Of a DNA stretch of 64,000 nt, positions 33,741 to 42,929 are shown piece by piece (the stretch's first letter is position 1; each line of letters starts with the position of its first letter). The position numbers were made by a program, and so were the translations under genes. The notes under the pieces are model-generated. The model was not told the DNA's origin. It did no database searches and saw only the letters and a program-made list of their open reading frames with translations. Source of the stretch: Schaedlerella arabinosiphila (GTDB lineage Bacteria; Bacillota; Clostridia; Lachnospirales; Lachnospiraceae); assembly GCF_003885045.1 (NCBI RefSeq), contig NZ_RHJS01000002.1:4084501-4148500 (forward strand), given 5' to 3'.

Positions 33741-33863
33741 TGTCGAATTTATACGAATCCCATGCTATATTTTTATCTAATATGCTTAAAAGGCTGTACT
33801 TCCTGGATGAGCTTCATAAAGTCTAAATCCGTCTATCCTGAGTTTGTAAAACCAGCACTTCTA

Positions 33864-33902
33864 TTGGATGCAACGGTGAAAATAGTTTCCCATTGCATCC
33901 AA
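33864..33902. terminator. Hairpin after the hybrid histidine kinase gene
   Basis: Perfect 10-bp stem TTGGATGCAA/TTGCATCCAA with a 19-base loop that itself can pair partly (GGGAAA/TTTTC). No U-tract follows, so terminator function is uncertain. The rest of 33741-33927 shows no gene. Confidence 0.5.
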
Positions 33903-33927
33903 CACTCCTTTCCGCTCCCGGCACCTG

Positions 33928-36513
33928 TCAGCGCCCCAGCCGGCACATGACCCTGAACATTTTGCCGGTATCCACCGGCTTCGCCAGATGTTCATTCATT
34001 CCCGCATCTTTTGCCATTGCGACGTCCTCATCAAAGGCGTTGGCCGACAGGGCTATGATGGGCACGGTTTTCGCGTCCGGCCGGTCCAGACTGCGGATCA
34101 CGCGGGCCGCTTCATATCCGCTCATCACCGGCATCATCAGATCCATGAGCACACAGTCAAAGGTTCCCGGTGTGGATGCCGCGAACGCATCCACGGCGGC
34201 CTTTCCATCGTTGGCAGTGACGACCCTCGCGCCTGCATCCTCCAGCATAAACTCCACGATCTCGCAGTTGATCTCGTTATCCTCCACCAGAAGGACACAC
34301 ATTCCGGCAATATTGCTCCGTACATTCCGCTGCTCCTCGTCCGCAGGCTGTGCGCTCCACGCCTTGTCAACCCGGATGGGCAGCGTGACCCGAAATACGC
34401 TCCCTCTGCCGACCTGGCTGTCTACCTCAATGGTTCCCTTCATCTGTTCTACCAGCTTCTTCACAACAGACATTCCGAGCCCAACGCCGTTATAGTTGGT
34501 TCTTGCATCCGGATGTTCCTGGGTAAAGGGCTCAAAGATATGCTTTTTGAACTCCTCCCCAATGCCGATTCCGGTATCTTCGATCACAAACCGATATTCT
34601 GCGGTACCGCCCTGGCAGGAGAGCTCCTTTGCCTGCACAAATACAGAGCCGTTGACCCGATTATATTTGAGCGCATTGTCGATGATGTTCATCAGGATCT
34701 GCATGACATGGAGGGAATTTCCGATCACTCTGCTGTGCTGCAGTTCGGCCTCCTCCAGCTCCAGCCGAACCCCTGCCTCCTCCGCCTGGGCAGACAAAAT
34801 CGCGATGCAGTTTTCCAATGTGCCGCGAAGGTCAAAAGGCTCCTCTGCCGTCTCCTTTCTGCCGCTCTCCAGCTTGCTGACCTGGAGAACATCGTTGACC
34901 AGGGAAAGCAGATGCTCCGTTGAGATACGGATTTTTTCCTGACACACCCTCTGCCTGCCCGGATCATCCTGGCTTTTCTCCATGATGGCCAGCATGCCCA
35001 TAATCCCGTTTATGGGCGTGCGGAGATCGTGGGACATGTGGGAGAGAAATTCGCTCTTTGCCGAGTTTGCACGGCGGACCTTCTCCAGCAGTTCCATGAT
35101 GGCCTGCTCCTGCTTCTTCCTTGTCACCATGGTCTCGGTGATATCCTGATGGTAACCGTTCAGGCAGGAACCGGGTTTTTTGAATTTTTTATCCGGCACA
35201 CCGCCGCAGCGGACATAGATTTCCCCAAGCTCCGGGTGATTCCAGGGATACACCACCTCGGAACGGCCGTTTTCCTGCATCTCCCGCACCGATTCCTGCA
35301 CCATCTCCACATAGCCCGGCTTGATGTTTTCAAACCAGTGCCGGTAGCATTCCTCGGGCTCAATCAGATCCGACACTCCCAGGAGTATCCGCATGGTATG
35401 ATCCGCATACATCCGCGGCTCGCAGCCTTCCTCCAGCTCGATTGTCCAGATACCCGTTCTGGCCCCTTCCAGGATATCCCCCAGGCTCTGCCTTGCTTCC
35501 AGTTTATACTTTTCCTCCTGCTCCACCACGGCATTGGCATCCCTTTGCGCAAAAATCACACAGTCCTCTTCTCCTGCCTTCCCCGTGGCCGAAAAATGGA
35601 TCTCCATGTATTTCAGGCCGTAGGAATTGTCTTTCACCTGATACCGGACGTCGAACTTCTTCTTCCTCCTGAGCCGGGAGAGCACATAGTCTTTTTTCGT
35701 CACGGCGCGGAGCCTTTCCTGATCCCGAGGAACCACGCACCGGGAAATATACTGCTCCATAGCCGCCTGGTACCCTTCCTCAAAATTGATGTCAAAGTCC
35801 TTCCTCATCTCCTCGTTGTCCCGGTATATCACGCATTTGCCTGTGTTGAAATCCACCTGGTAAATACCCAGATAGTCCACACTGAGGGCATGGAGGACAT
35901 CATAGCTCCGCTTCTGAAGCTCACGGACCAGGTTGCGTCGTTTCAGGGAGGAGACGATAAAGTATGCCGCAGTCTGGAGCATATTCGATGCGTACTCCAG
36001 CGACTTCGCAGGCGGATTGTCCACGCCGTAAAAACCGATAATCTTTTTGCGGTCAAAGAGGGGAACCACCACAAGGGAATGGATGTCCTGCCGTTTCAGG
36101 GTCGCATACATAATGGGGTCATCTTCCTTGATGTCTTCCAAGTTCTTGATAACGATATACTTGCTGACACCGAAATTCTGATACCAGGAAGCGCACACCT
36201 CCGGAGGAAGATCCTGAAGATTCTCCTTCTCCGGCGCTACCCCTTCTGCCACCCATTCATAGGTGTTGTCATCTCCGCCGGACTCGTTCTTCTCAAATAT
36301 GTAGGTCCGAGCCCCATTCAGCGCTTTTCCCAGATGCTCCAGCAGCACCTCCAGCGACTGGTCAGGGGTCGGCTCCAGCAGTGCGACGCGAAGCCCTTCA
36401 TTGATGACAGCCTCCAGATTCTGAACGCTCTGCATACCGCTGTGCTGCTCATGGCCTCCGGCGTCCGGCGCTCCTCCGCCGGTTGGTTCAAAATATTCTC
36501 TTGAATCACGCAT
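33928..36513 (-). CDS. Hybrid sensor histidine kinase (GAF, PAS-like, HisKA, HATPase, receiver)
   Basis: Start MRDSREYFEPTGG at 36513, eight bases after GGAGG; 861 residues. No membrane segment is evident, so probably cytosolic. Order: GAF-like domain (about 30-195), two PAS-like regions (about 205-330 and 345-470), HisKA with SHDLRTPING (His near 494), HATPase boxes NIIDNALKYN, EDTGIGIGEEFKKHIFEPF and GVGLGMSVVKKLV, then a receiver with LLVEDNEINCEIV and phospho-Asp in LMDLMMPVMSG (near 790). No output domain or separate regulator gene lies beside it, so the target is unknown. Confidence 0.92.
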   Translation of the reverse strand: MRDSREYFEPTGGGAPDAGGHEQHSGMQSVQNLEAVINEGLRVALLEPTPDQSLEVLLEHLGKALNGARTYIFEKNESGGDDNTYEWVAEGVAPEKENLQDLPPEVCASWYQNFGVSKYIVIKNLEDIKEDDPIMYATLKRQDIHSLVVVPLFDRKKIIGFYGVDNPPAKSLEYASNMLQTAAYFIVSSLKRRNLVRELQKRSYDVLHALSVDYLGIYQVDFNTGKCVIYRDNEEMRKDFDINFEEGYQAAMEQYISRCVVPRDQERLRAVTKKDYVLSRLRRKKKFDVRYQVKDNSYGLKYMEIHFSATGKAGEEDCVIFAQRDANAVVEQEEKYKLEARQSLGDILEGARTGIWTIELEEGCEPRMYADHTMRILLGVSDLIEPEECYRHWFENIKPGYVEMVQESVREMQENGRSEVVYPWNHPELGEIYVRCGGVPDKKFKKPGSCLNGYHQDITETMVTRKKQEQAIMELLEKVRRANSAKSEFLSHMSHDLRTPINGIMGMLAIMEKSQDDPGRQRVCQEKIRISTEHLLSLVNDVLQVSKLESGRKETAEEPFDLRGTLENCIAILSAQAEEAGVRLELEEAELQHSRVIGNSLHVMQILMNIIDNALKYNRVNGSVFVQAKELSCQGGTAEYRFVIEDTGIGIGEEFKKHIFEPFTQEHPDARTNYNGVGLGMSVVKKLVEQMKGTIEVDSQVGRGSVFRVTLPIRVDKAWSAQPADEEQRNVRSNIAGMCVLLVEDNEINCEIVEFMLEDAGARVVTANDGKAAVDAFAASTPGTFDCVLMDLMMPVMSGYEAARVIRSLDRPDAKTVPIIALSANAFDEDVAMAKDAGMNEHLAKPVDTGKMFRVMCRLGR

Positions 36514-36642
36514 TCCCATTTCCTCCATATGTTCTATACTGGGTGAATACCAGCATTTATCCCAGATTATTTTCTTTCATATTATGAGTAAGAGAGCTTC
36601 CTCTTTCATCCAATTTATCCCACTCTCTTCCGATTCCATTAC

Positions 36643-36670
36643 ATTATAACAGATTTTCACAAACCTGCAA
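36643..36670 (-). promoter_or_regulatory. Promoter of the hybrid kinase gene
   Basis: Minus strand TTGCAG (36665-36670), 16-base spacer, TATAAT (36643-36648). The untranslated leader is about 125 bases with no recognised structure. Confidence 0.65.
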
Positions 36671-36725
36671 CCGCCGTGTTGGCATTGTTCCTATAAAGTC
36701 TGCGAAAGGTTACTGTTCACACGGT

Positions 36726-36855
36726 GTCGTGCACTTGCTGCACGGCATCCGGCCAATTCAGTGATGGGGCGGGCATCCAGCCCCTCGCCGTCAGGCGACT
36801 TTTCAATGGGCTGGATGCATTACAGTTCGCGGCCGGTTGGGCCGTGAACTGTAAC
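36726..36855 (+). repeat. Structured interspersed repeat, copy A (130 bp)
   Basis: Three hairpins in order: CGTGCACTTGCTGCACG; GCATCCAGCCC paired with GGGCTGGATGC around a CGCCGTCAGGCG-type inner stem; and TTACAGTTC...GAACTGTAA with a GGCC-GGTTG-GGCC core. Copies B (57600) and C (38911) match. It fills most of the 473-base gap before the methyltransferase gene; upstream of it is TTACTGTTCACAC (36710). The remainder holds the kinase promoter and a weak plus-strand promoter near 36930. Confidence 0.85.
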
Positions 36856-36986
36856 TGCGAAAGCTTGCAAACCTCTTATAACACGAATATTAAGAAATCT
36901 CTTTTTTACGCGTTTTTATGATTGAATTACCCCCCGGAAAGTGATACTCTATTTCCAGCACAATCAAAAGAAATGAGGATTTTATC

Positions 36987-37847
36987 ATGTGGATTGCAGA
37001 TCAGTGGAAAGAGTATGAGATCATAGATTGTTCAAACGGGGAAAAGCTGGAGCGCTGGGGGGATTATACCCTGATCCGCCCGGATCCCCAGGTCATCTGG
37101 GATTTTCCGAAAAAGGAGATCGGCTGGCGGCAGTGGAACGGGCATTACCACCGCAGCAAAAAGGGCGGCGGCGAGTGGGAGTTTTCCGGGCTGCCGGAGC
37201 AGTGGCAGATTCACTACGGTTCCCTGACTTTTAACCTGAAGCCGTTTAATTTCAAGCATACCGGGCTGTTTCCGGAGCAGGCGGCAAACTGGGACTGGTT
37301 CTCCCGGCTGATCAAAAACGCAGGACGTCCCGTCAAGGTGCTGAACCTGTTCGCCTACACAGGCGGCGCCACGCTGGCAGCGGCGGCGGCCGGGGCCCAG
37401 GTCACCCATGTGGACGCTTCCAAGGGGATGGTGGCCTGGGCGAAAGAAAACGCGGTATCCTCCGGCCTGAAAGACGCGCCCATCCGGTGGCTGGTAGACG
37501 ATTGCGTAAAATTTGTAGAGCGTGAGATCCGGCGGGGAAATACTTACGACGCCATCATCATGGACCCGCCTTCTTACGGGCGGGGGCCCAAGGGCGAGGT
37601 CTGGAAGATCGAGGACATGATCCATCCGCTGATCCGGCTTTGTACCCAGATCCTGTCAAAGGACGCGCTGTTCTTCCTGGTCAACTCCTATACAACCGGG
37701 CTGGCTCCGGCGGTGCTCACTTATATGATCGGCGCGGAGCTCAAAACCTGGAACGGCCATGTGGAATCCCAGGAAATCGGGCTGCCGGTGAAAAGTACCG
37801 GGCTGATCCTGCCCTGCGGTGCTTCCGGCCGGTGGAGCGCCCTGTGA
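36987..37847 (+). CDS. Class I SAM-dependent methyltransferase (RlmI/RlmK-like)
   Basis: 286 residues, ATG with GAGGA upstream. SAM-binding motif I VLNLFAYTGGATLAAAAAGA (about 113-132), motif II VTHVDASKGMVAWAKENA, and the active-site DPPSYGRGP (about 195-203) match the COG1092 rRNA cytosine methyltransferase family. The N-terminal domain differs from the PUA domain of E. coli RlmI. It probably methylates rRNA; the exact target base is not determined. Monocistronic, flanked by a repeat and a terminator. Confidence 0.85.
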   Translation: MWIADQWKEYEIIDCSNGEKLERWGDYTLIRPDPQVIWDFPKKEIGWRQWNGHYHRSKKGGGEWEFSGLPEQWQIHYGSLTFNLKPFNFKHTGLFPEQAANWDWFSRLIKNAGRPVKVLNLFAYTGGATLAAAAAGAQVTHVDASKGMVAWAKENAVSSGLKDAPIRWLVDDCVKFVEREIRRGNTYDAIIMDPPSYGRGPKGEVWKIEDMIHPLIRLCTQILSKDALFFLVNSYTTGLAPAVLTYMIGAELKTWNGHVESQEIGLPVKSTGLILPCGASGRWSAL

Positions 37848-37899
37848 CAGATATGCCTGCCAAATGACCCTGAGTCGCTTCGGACTTCCGTTGTATTTC

Positions 37900-37938
37900 A
37901 AGCGCAGAAAAACCGCAGCCAGCCGTTTTTCTGCGCTT
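37900..37938. terminator. Bidirectional terminator between the methyltransferase and trxB
   Basis: Stem AAGCGCAGAAAAAC/GTTTTTCTGCGCTT (14 bp) with T-rich sequence on both sides. Ends convergent transcripts. Confidence 0.85.
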
Positions 37939-37957
37939 TTCCCGATCCGGTTCCGCC

Positions 37958-38881
37958 TTATTCTGCAATCTCCTGCCGGGAAATATATTTGCAGGCCGCC
38001 AATGCCGCCACCGCTCCGTCTGCCGCCGCAGTGGTGAGCTGGCGCACTTCTTTTGTCCGGCAGTCTCCTGCCGCGAAGATTCCCGGGCAGGAGGTCACAC
38101 AGTCCTCCGACGCCGCTACGAAACCGGATTCATCCAGCCTGACCAACCCTGCAAACGCGTGATTTTCAGGAACCTGTCCGATTGCCGCAAAGACGCCGGA
38201 CACCGAAATCTGAAAATCCTCTCCCGTCTTTTTGTTATTCAGGATCAGACCCTCCACCACGGTTTCTCCCACCAGCTCCTTCACGGTCGCGCTCAGGACA
38301 AACTCCACATTCTCTTTTCTTTTCAAAGGCTCCACAAGCCCGGCTTCCCCGCGGAACTCGTCCCTGCGGTGCACCAGGTAGACTTTATTGCAGTAATTGG
38401 AGAGGAACTCCGCATCCTGGAGGGCCGTGTTGCCCCCGCCGATTACAGCCACGTCCTTTCCTTTGAAAAAGGCCCCGTCGCAGGTGGCGCAATAGGACAC
38501 TCCCGCCCCCAGAAGCGCTTCTTCCCTGTCCAGCCCCAGATGGCGGTGGGTCACGCCTGTTGCGATGATCACAGTCCGGCAGGGGTATTCCTTTCCTTCC
38601 GTCTCGATCACCTTGATGCCGTCCTCCTCCCGGATTCCCGTCACCTGTTCCAGCTCTGTCTCCGCCCCCAGCTTCATAGCCTGATCCAGCAGATTCATGG
38701 AAAATTCCGCACCGCTGACGCTGGCGATCCCGGGATAGTTCTCCACTTTCGGAGAGACCGTGATCTGCCCGCCGTAATTCATGGCTTCTATAATAACCGT
38801 CCGCTTTCCGGCGCGCTGTCCGTAGATTGCCGCCGTCATTCCGGCGGTTCCGCCGCCGATGATTCCAATATCATACATCAT
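37958..38881 (-). CDS. trxB: Thioredoxin reductase
   Basis: ATG at 38881 (MMYDIGIIGGGTAGM) nine bases after GGAGG; 307 residues. FAD-binding GIIGGGTAGMTAA at the N-terminus, redox motif CATC (in SYCATCDGAFFKG), second Rossmann VAVIGGGNTALQDAEFL and C-terminal GIFAAGDCR are all typical. GTAGM differs from the usual GPAGL/M. It reduces thioredoxin with NAD(P)H and could feed the thioredoxin-like domain fused to NrdD, encoded 228 bases upstream. Confidence 0.93.
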   Translation of the reverse strand: MMYDIGIIGGGTAGMTAAIYGQRAGKRTVIIEAMNYGGQITVSPKVENYPGIASVSGAEFSMNLLDQAMKLGAETELEQVTGIREEDGIKVIETEGKEYPCRTVIIATGVTHRHLGLDREEALLGAGVSYCATCDGAFFKGKDVAVIGGGNTALQDAEFLSNYCNKVYLVHRRDEFRGEAGLVEPLKRKENVEFVLSATVKELVGETVVEGLILNNKKTGEDFQISVSGVFAAIGQVPENHAFAGLVRLDESGFVAASEDCVTSCPGIFAAGDCRTKEVRQLTTAAADGAVAALAACKYISRQEIAE

Positions 38882-38910
38882 GTTTATCAACCTCCCTGGT
38901 TATTTCCGCA

Positions 38911-38993
38911 ATCCGGCCCCTCGCTGCCAGGCGGCTTTTCAACGAGCCGGATGCGTTACAGCGTGCGGCCGGTCACAGGCCGTAAACTGTATG
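38911..38993 (+). repeat. Structured interspersed repeat, copy C (partial, 83 bp)
   Basis: Lacks the first hairpin of copies A and B. The main stem is ATCCGGC/GCCGGAT against ATCCAGC/GCTGGAT in copy A, a two-sided compensatory change. The second stem is shortened (TTACAG...CTGTA) but keeps the GGCC-GGTCACA-GGCC core. Confidence 0.75.
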
Positions 38994-39007
38994 CTATCTC
39001 TTATGCC

Positions 39008-39043
39008 GAATACGCAGGAATCCTCCCGGTTTCCTGCGTATTC
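39008..39043. other. 13-bp perfect hairpin between nrdD and trxB
   Basis: GAATACGCAGGAA paired with TTCCTGCGTATTC around a 10-base loop. No T-run follows on the minus strand, so it may be an mRNA processing or stability element, or a weak terminator after nrdD. Confidence 0.6.
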
Positions 39044-39109
39044 CACTGTCTGTATTCCGTATCTGTCCAGTCCCTTTGGCCTTACACCTTCCGGTTTTGG
39101 ACAACTACT

Positions 39110-41506
39110 TTACTCTTTATTATTCTCCGCATACGCTTTTATATTCGAAGCGTTTGCCATTTTTTTCACGCCGTCTTCATCCACAACCACCAGAGTCGGA
39201 GCCTGCATCACGCCGTACTTCTTAACCAGCTCTTCGTTTTCCTCGGCGTCCACCAGTTGATAGGAAATGTGCGCCTTTTCCAGTGACTTGGTAGCAATCC
39301 TGCAGTTGGGACAGGTCTTGGTCGTGAACAGGATCGCTTTGATCCCGTCGTTTTTCTCCCCGGCCATCACCGCGGCTTCTTTCTTCACCTGAACCGCCTT
39401 CTTCACCGCTGCCTGGGGCTGCATCCGGGAACCGGAATCGAATACGTCGTATACCTTCCGCTCCTTGAACTCCTGAGCCTTGCCGTCGTTCCAGTTCTTG
39501 ACCGGACGATAATACCCGGTGATCCGGCTGTAAACCTCCGTCTCTTCCCCGCAGCACGGGCAGGTATAATGCTCGCCGCTGATATAGCCGTGGTTCCTGC
39601 AGATGGAATAGGTCGGAGACATCGTATAATACGGAAGCTTGTAATTCTCCGCGATCTTTCTCACCAGGGCTGCCGCAGCCTTCCAGTTGGGCAGCTTTTC
39701 TCCCAGGAATGTATGGAATACGGTTCCTGACGTATACAAGGTCTGCAGCTCATCCTGGATATCCAGCGCCTCAAATACATCCTCCGTATAGCTTACCGGC
39801 AGATGGGAGCTGTTCGTATAATACGGTGTTCCGCATTCCTCCGCCGCCGTGATGATATCCGGGAACTGCGCCACGTCGTGCTTTGCAAGCCGGTACGTGG
39901 TTGATTCTGCCGGGGTTGCCTCCAGGTTGTACAGATCCCCGTACATCTCCTGATAATCCGACAGCCGTTCCCGCATGTGGTTCAGCACGTCCTTCGTAAA
40001 CTGCTGTGCCTCCGGATGGGTCAGATCCTTTTTGAGCCATTTTGCATTCAGGCCGGCTTCGTTCATTCCCACCAGGCCGATGGTGGAAAAATGGTTGTCA
40101 AAGGAGCCCAGATACCGCTTTGTATATGGATAGAGTCCTTCATCCAGCAGCTTGGAAATGACTTCTCTCTTGATATGCAGAGAGCGGGCCGAAATATCCA
40201 TCAGCCGATCCAGTCTGGTATAAAATTCCTCTTCATTTTCAGATAAATATGCGATACGCGGCATATTGATCGTTACAACGCCGACGGAACCGGTGCTCTC
40301 CCCGCTGCCGAAGAAGCCGCCGGACTTTTTGCGCAGCTCCCGCAGGTCCAGGCGCAGACGGCAGCACATGCTCCGCACGTCGCTTGGCTCCATATCGCTG
40401 TTGATATAATTTGAAAAATAGGGCGTGCCGTATTTTGCAGTCATTTCAAAGAGCAGACGGTTGTTCTCTGTCTCGGACCAGTCAAAATCACTGGTGATGG
40501 AATAGGTCGGGATGGGATACTGGAAGCCTCTGCCTTCCGCGTCTCCCTCGATCATGGTCTCAATAAACGCCTTATTGACCATGTCCATCTCTTCCTTACA
40601 GTCCCCATAGGTAAAATCCTGCTCCACTCCGCCTACGATGGCCGGAAGGTTGGCCAGGTCATTCGGTACGGTCCAGTCCAGCGTAATGTTGGAAAACGGC
40701 GACTGGGTCCCCCATCTGGACGGAATATTCACGCCGAACACAAAGGATTCGATGCACTTCTTCACTTCCGGGTAGGTCAGATGATCTGCCTTTACAAAGG
40801 GCGCCAGGTAAGTGTCAAAGGAAGAAAACGCCTGCGCGCCGGCCCATTCGTTCTGCATGATGCCCAGGAAATTGACCATCTGGTTGCAGAGCACGCTCAG
40901 ATGCTTTGCCGGAGCCGCGGTGATCCTGCCTACAATGCCGCCCAGCCCTTCCTTGATCAGCTGCTTCAAAGACCAGCCTGCGCAGTAGCCTGTCAGCATG
41001 GACAGGTCATGAAGATGAATGTCCGCATTCTTATGGGCCTTTGCGATCTCCTCATCATAAATCTCGGACAGCCAGTAATTGGCCGTGATCGCGCCGGAAT
41101 TGCTCAGGATCAGTCCGCCCACGGAATAAGTCACCGTGGAATTTTCCTTCACACGCCAGTCCGTCACTTTTACATAGCTGTCTACAATATCCTTATAATC
41201 CAGCAGGGTCGAGTTCAGATTCCGGATCTTCTCCCTCTGCTTTCTATATAAAATGTACCCCTTAGCCACATCCGCATAACCGGCCCGGATGAGCATGGAT
41301 TCCACGCTGTCCTGAATATCTTCCACAGATACAAGCCCCTTCTTGATCTTTGGTTCAAAATCCGCCGTCACCTTCAATGCCAGCAGATCAATAATGTCCT
41401 GGTTATACTCCTTCTCTTTCGCCTCAAATGCCTTGCGGATTGCTTCGCTGATCTTCGACAGATCAAACGGCGCAACCTTACCGTCCCTCTTTGTAACCTG
41501 ATACAT
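39110..41506 (-). CDS. nrdD: Anaerobic ribonucleoside-triphosphate reductase with C-terminal thioredoxin-like domain
   Basis: 798 residues. Order: ATP-cone (1 to about 95, MYQVTKRDGKVAPFDLSKI), catalytic barrel, Zn site CRNHGYISGEHYTCPCCG, and glycyl-radical motif RITGYYRPV (Gly near 664). Most NrdDs end soon after; here a Lys/Ala linker leads to a thioredoxin or glutaredoxin-like domain with CPNC (732-735) and MQAPTLVVVDEDG (cis-Pro). NrdD makes dNTPs from NTPs without oxygen after activation by NrdG. The fused domain may supply electrons in place of formate; that is inference. NrdR boxes and a strong promoter lie upstream. Confidence 0.95.
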   Translation of the reverse strand: MYQVTKRDGKVAPFDLSKISEAIRKAFEAKEKEYNQDIIDLLALKVTADFEPKIKKGLVSVEDIQDSVESMLIRAGYADVAKGYILYRKQREKIRNLNSTLLDYKDIVDSYVKVTDWRVKENSTVTYSVGGLILSNSGAITANYWLSEIYDEEIAKAHKNADIHLHDLSMLTGYCAGWSLKQLIKEGLGGIVGRITAAPAKHLSVLCNQMVNFLGIMQNEWAGAQAFSSFDTYLAPFVKADHLTYPEVKKCIESFVFGVNIPSRWGTQSPFSNITLDWTVPNDLANLPAIVGGVEQDFTYGDCKEEMDMVNKAFIETMIEGDAEGRGFQYPIPTYSITSDFDWSETENNRLLFEMTAKYGTPYFSNYINSDMEPSDVRSMCCRLRLDLRELRKKSGGFFGSGESTGSVGVVTINMPRIAYLSENEEEFYTRLDRLMDISARSLHIKREVISKLLDEGLYPYTKRYLGSFDNHFSTIGLVGMNEAGLNAKWLKKDLTHPEAQQFTKDVLNHMRERLSDYQEMYGDLYNLEATPAESTTYRLAKHDVAQFPDIITAAEECGTPYYTNSSHLPVSYTEDVFEALDIQDELQTLYTSGTVFHTFLGEKLPNWKAAAALVRKIAENYKLPYYTMSPTYSICRNHGYISGEHYTCPCCGEETEVYSRITGYYRPVKNWNDGKAQEFKERKVYDVFDSGSRMQPQAAVKKAVQVKKEAAVMAGEKNDGIKAILFTTKTCPNCRIATKSLEKAHISYQLVDAEENEELVKKYGVMQAPTLVVVDEDGVKKMANASNIKAYAENNKE

Positions 41507-41700
41507 ATGCGCGCTCCCCTTTCTGTCTTTGGCGGTCTGAAAAAGGCAGATCCTGTACCCAATCTGTCCGAATGTCTATCCTCACACTGATCTGATAGAC
41601 AATGACTGCCCGGCATCTCTGCTGGGCATCTGCACATTCCGACCGCTGTATTACCACTCTGATCCCGTACCGCAGCGTACGCAGTTCAAGTGTGAACAGT
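41507..41700 (-). other. nrdD 5' untranslated leader
   Basis: About 190 nt between the promoter and the start codon, without a gene. Stems on the minus strand: TGTCTATC/GATAGACA (about 41569-41600) and GCCCAGCA-type GCCC/GGGC (about 41610-41630). It begins with GTGTGAACAGTAA reversed at 41690-41702. No known riboswitch was recognised. Confidence 0.5.
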
Positions 41701-41704
41701 AATT

Positions 41705-41733
41705 ATTCTAACACTATATAAGTCTCCTGTCAA
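41705..41733 (-). promoter_or_regulatory. Promoter of nrdD
   Basis: Minus strand TTGACA (41728-41733), 17-base spacer, TAGAAT (41705-41710): near consensus. Confidence 0.85.
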
Positions 41734-41740
41734 ACGAAAA

Positions 41741-41790
41741 AACAACAATATATTGTGCCGTTTTTTGTCACCGCAACCAGATATTGTTGT
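41741..41790. promoter_or_regulatory. Tandem NrdR boxes
   Basis: Two AT-rich palindromes, AACAATATATTGTG centred at 41750.5 and ACCAGATATTGTTG centred at 41781.5. They are 31 bp apart centre to centre, about three helical turns, as is known for NrdR boxes. They lie directly upstream of the nrdD -35. Confidence 0.8.
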
Positions 41791-42097
41791 TTTTCTATTC
41801 CAGAAAATATTTTATAAAGTCAGTAACCACTTGGGAATACATTCCAATTCTCAAAGATTATTCACGCAAAATCAGAAATTTTCTGAACACTTATATCAAT
41901 TTCGCACTTTTACAGACAGAACCAAGAAACTCGAAAAAACCTGCTGTTGTCTGATTTTGCCGCATTATGGGCATCAAAATTGCCTGTCTCTGCAGGATCT
42001 GATCCGAATCCCCAGTCCCTCTTCCCGAGAGAAGTTCCTAAAAAATATAGGAATCTGATGATTGCGTCCCGCCGGCCGAACCGTGAGCCGCGGCATT
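41791..42097 (-). other. Region between nrdG and the nrdD control region
   Basis: No supported gene. The only structure noticed is a short inverted repeat TTCCTA/TAGGAA around A/T (42034-42055), which could be a weak terminator for nrdG. Confidence 0.4.
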
Positions 42098-42793
42098 TTA
42101 CTCCACACCGCGCAGCTCTGCATTGGGCACATTCCGCCGGACTACTTCCAGCGCCTGGACAAGAATCTCCTTCGTGTAGGCCCTCAGTCCCGGACGGATC
42201 AGATCTCCGGATACCCGGAAGCCCTGCAGATAATACCGCTCCGCCCCCTTGATCCACCGCCCGATATCGGCAAAATCCTCCCGTTTGTGAAATTCCCTCA
42301 CTACCGTGGTGCGAAATTCATAGGGGATCGCGCCGGACAGCAGAAAATCCACGCTGCGGAAGATCTCTTCCATATTATAGTCTCCAATTCCAATGGTGGT
42401 TCCGTATTTTCCGGGAGAATTTTTAATGTCCATGGCCACATAGTCCAGAAGCTTTTCTTCCGCCAGATGCCGGAGAAGCCGGGCATTGCTGCCGTTGGTG
42501 TCCAGCTTCACGCTGTAGCCGATCTCCTTCACCCTGCGGATAAACGCTTCCAGCTCCGGCTGCAGCAGCGGCTCTCCACCGGAGATGCAGACGCCGTCCA
42601 GCACCCGCCAGCGTTTTTTCAGAAAGCTCATGATCTGTTCTACGGGAATGTTCCTTTCTGGATCTATATGCGTGACAAGGGACGCATTGTGGCAAAATGG
42701 GCAGCGGAAATTACAGCCTGCGGTAAAAATCGTGCACGCCACTTTTTCCGGATAGTCTAAAAGCGTTAATTTCTGCAGTCCCTGTATGTTCAT
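42098..42793 (-). CDS. nrdG: Anaerobic ribonucleotide reductase activating protein (radical SAM)
   Basis: Start MNIQGLQKLTLLDYPEKVACTIF at 42793 with GGGGGGAA upstream, 231 residues. Radical SAM cluster motif is CNFRCPFC, followed by HNASLV; GGEPLLQ is the SAM-binding GGE motif. It resembles the NrdG2-type activases of clostridia rather than short E. coli NrdG. It generates the glycyl radical in NrdD. It lies upstream of nrdD with a gap of 591 bases and downstream of proC. Confidence 0.9.
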   Translation of the reverse strand: MNIQGLQKLTLLDYPEKVACTIFTAGCNFRCPFCHNASLVTHIDPERNIPVEQIMSFLKKRWRVLDGVCISGGEPLLQPELEAFIRRVKEIGYSVKLDTNGSNARLLRHLAEEKLLDYVAMDIKNSPGKYGTTIGIGDYNMEEIFRSVDFLLSGAIPYEFRTTVVREFHKREDFADIGRWIKGAERYYLQGFRVSGDLIRPGLRAYTKEILVQALEVVRRNVPNAELRGVE

Positions 42794-42929
42794 TCCGCTT
42801 CCCCCCTTCTGCGGCCAGACTGCGCAGGAAGCTGTCTGTCTGGCCGCCGGCTGCCGCCGATTTATCCGGCAGGCCAAATGCCTGCCATGGCCAAACACTG
42901 CCCTTCAAAGCTGTCCGCCGATGCAGTAT

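Noticed and set aside
35029..36504. Long plus-strand open frame of about 490 codons inside the sensor kinase gene
   Set aside because: It is antisense to a gene with clear GAF, HisKA, HATPase and receiver motifs and its translation shows no domain.
41507..41700. Riboswitch in the nrdD leader
   Set aside because: Stems exist, but I could not match conserved cores of a known class such as the cobalamin element.
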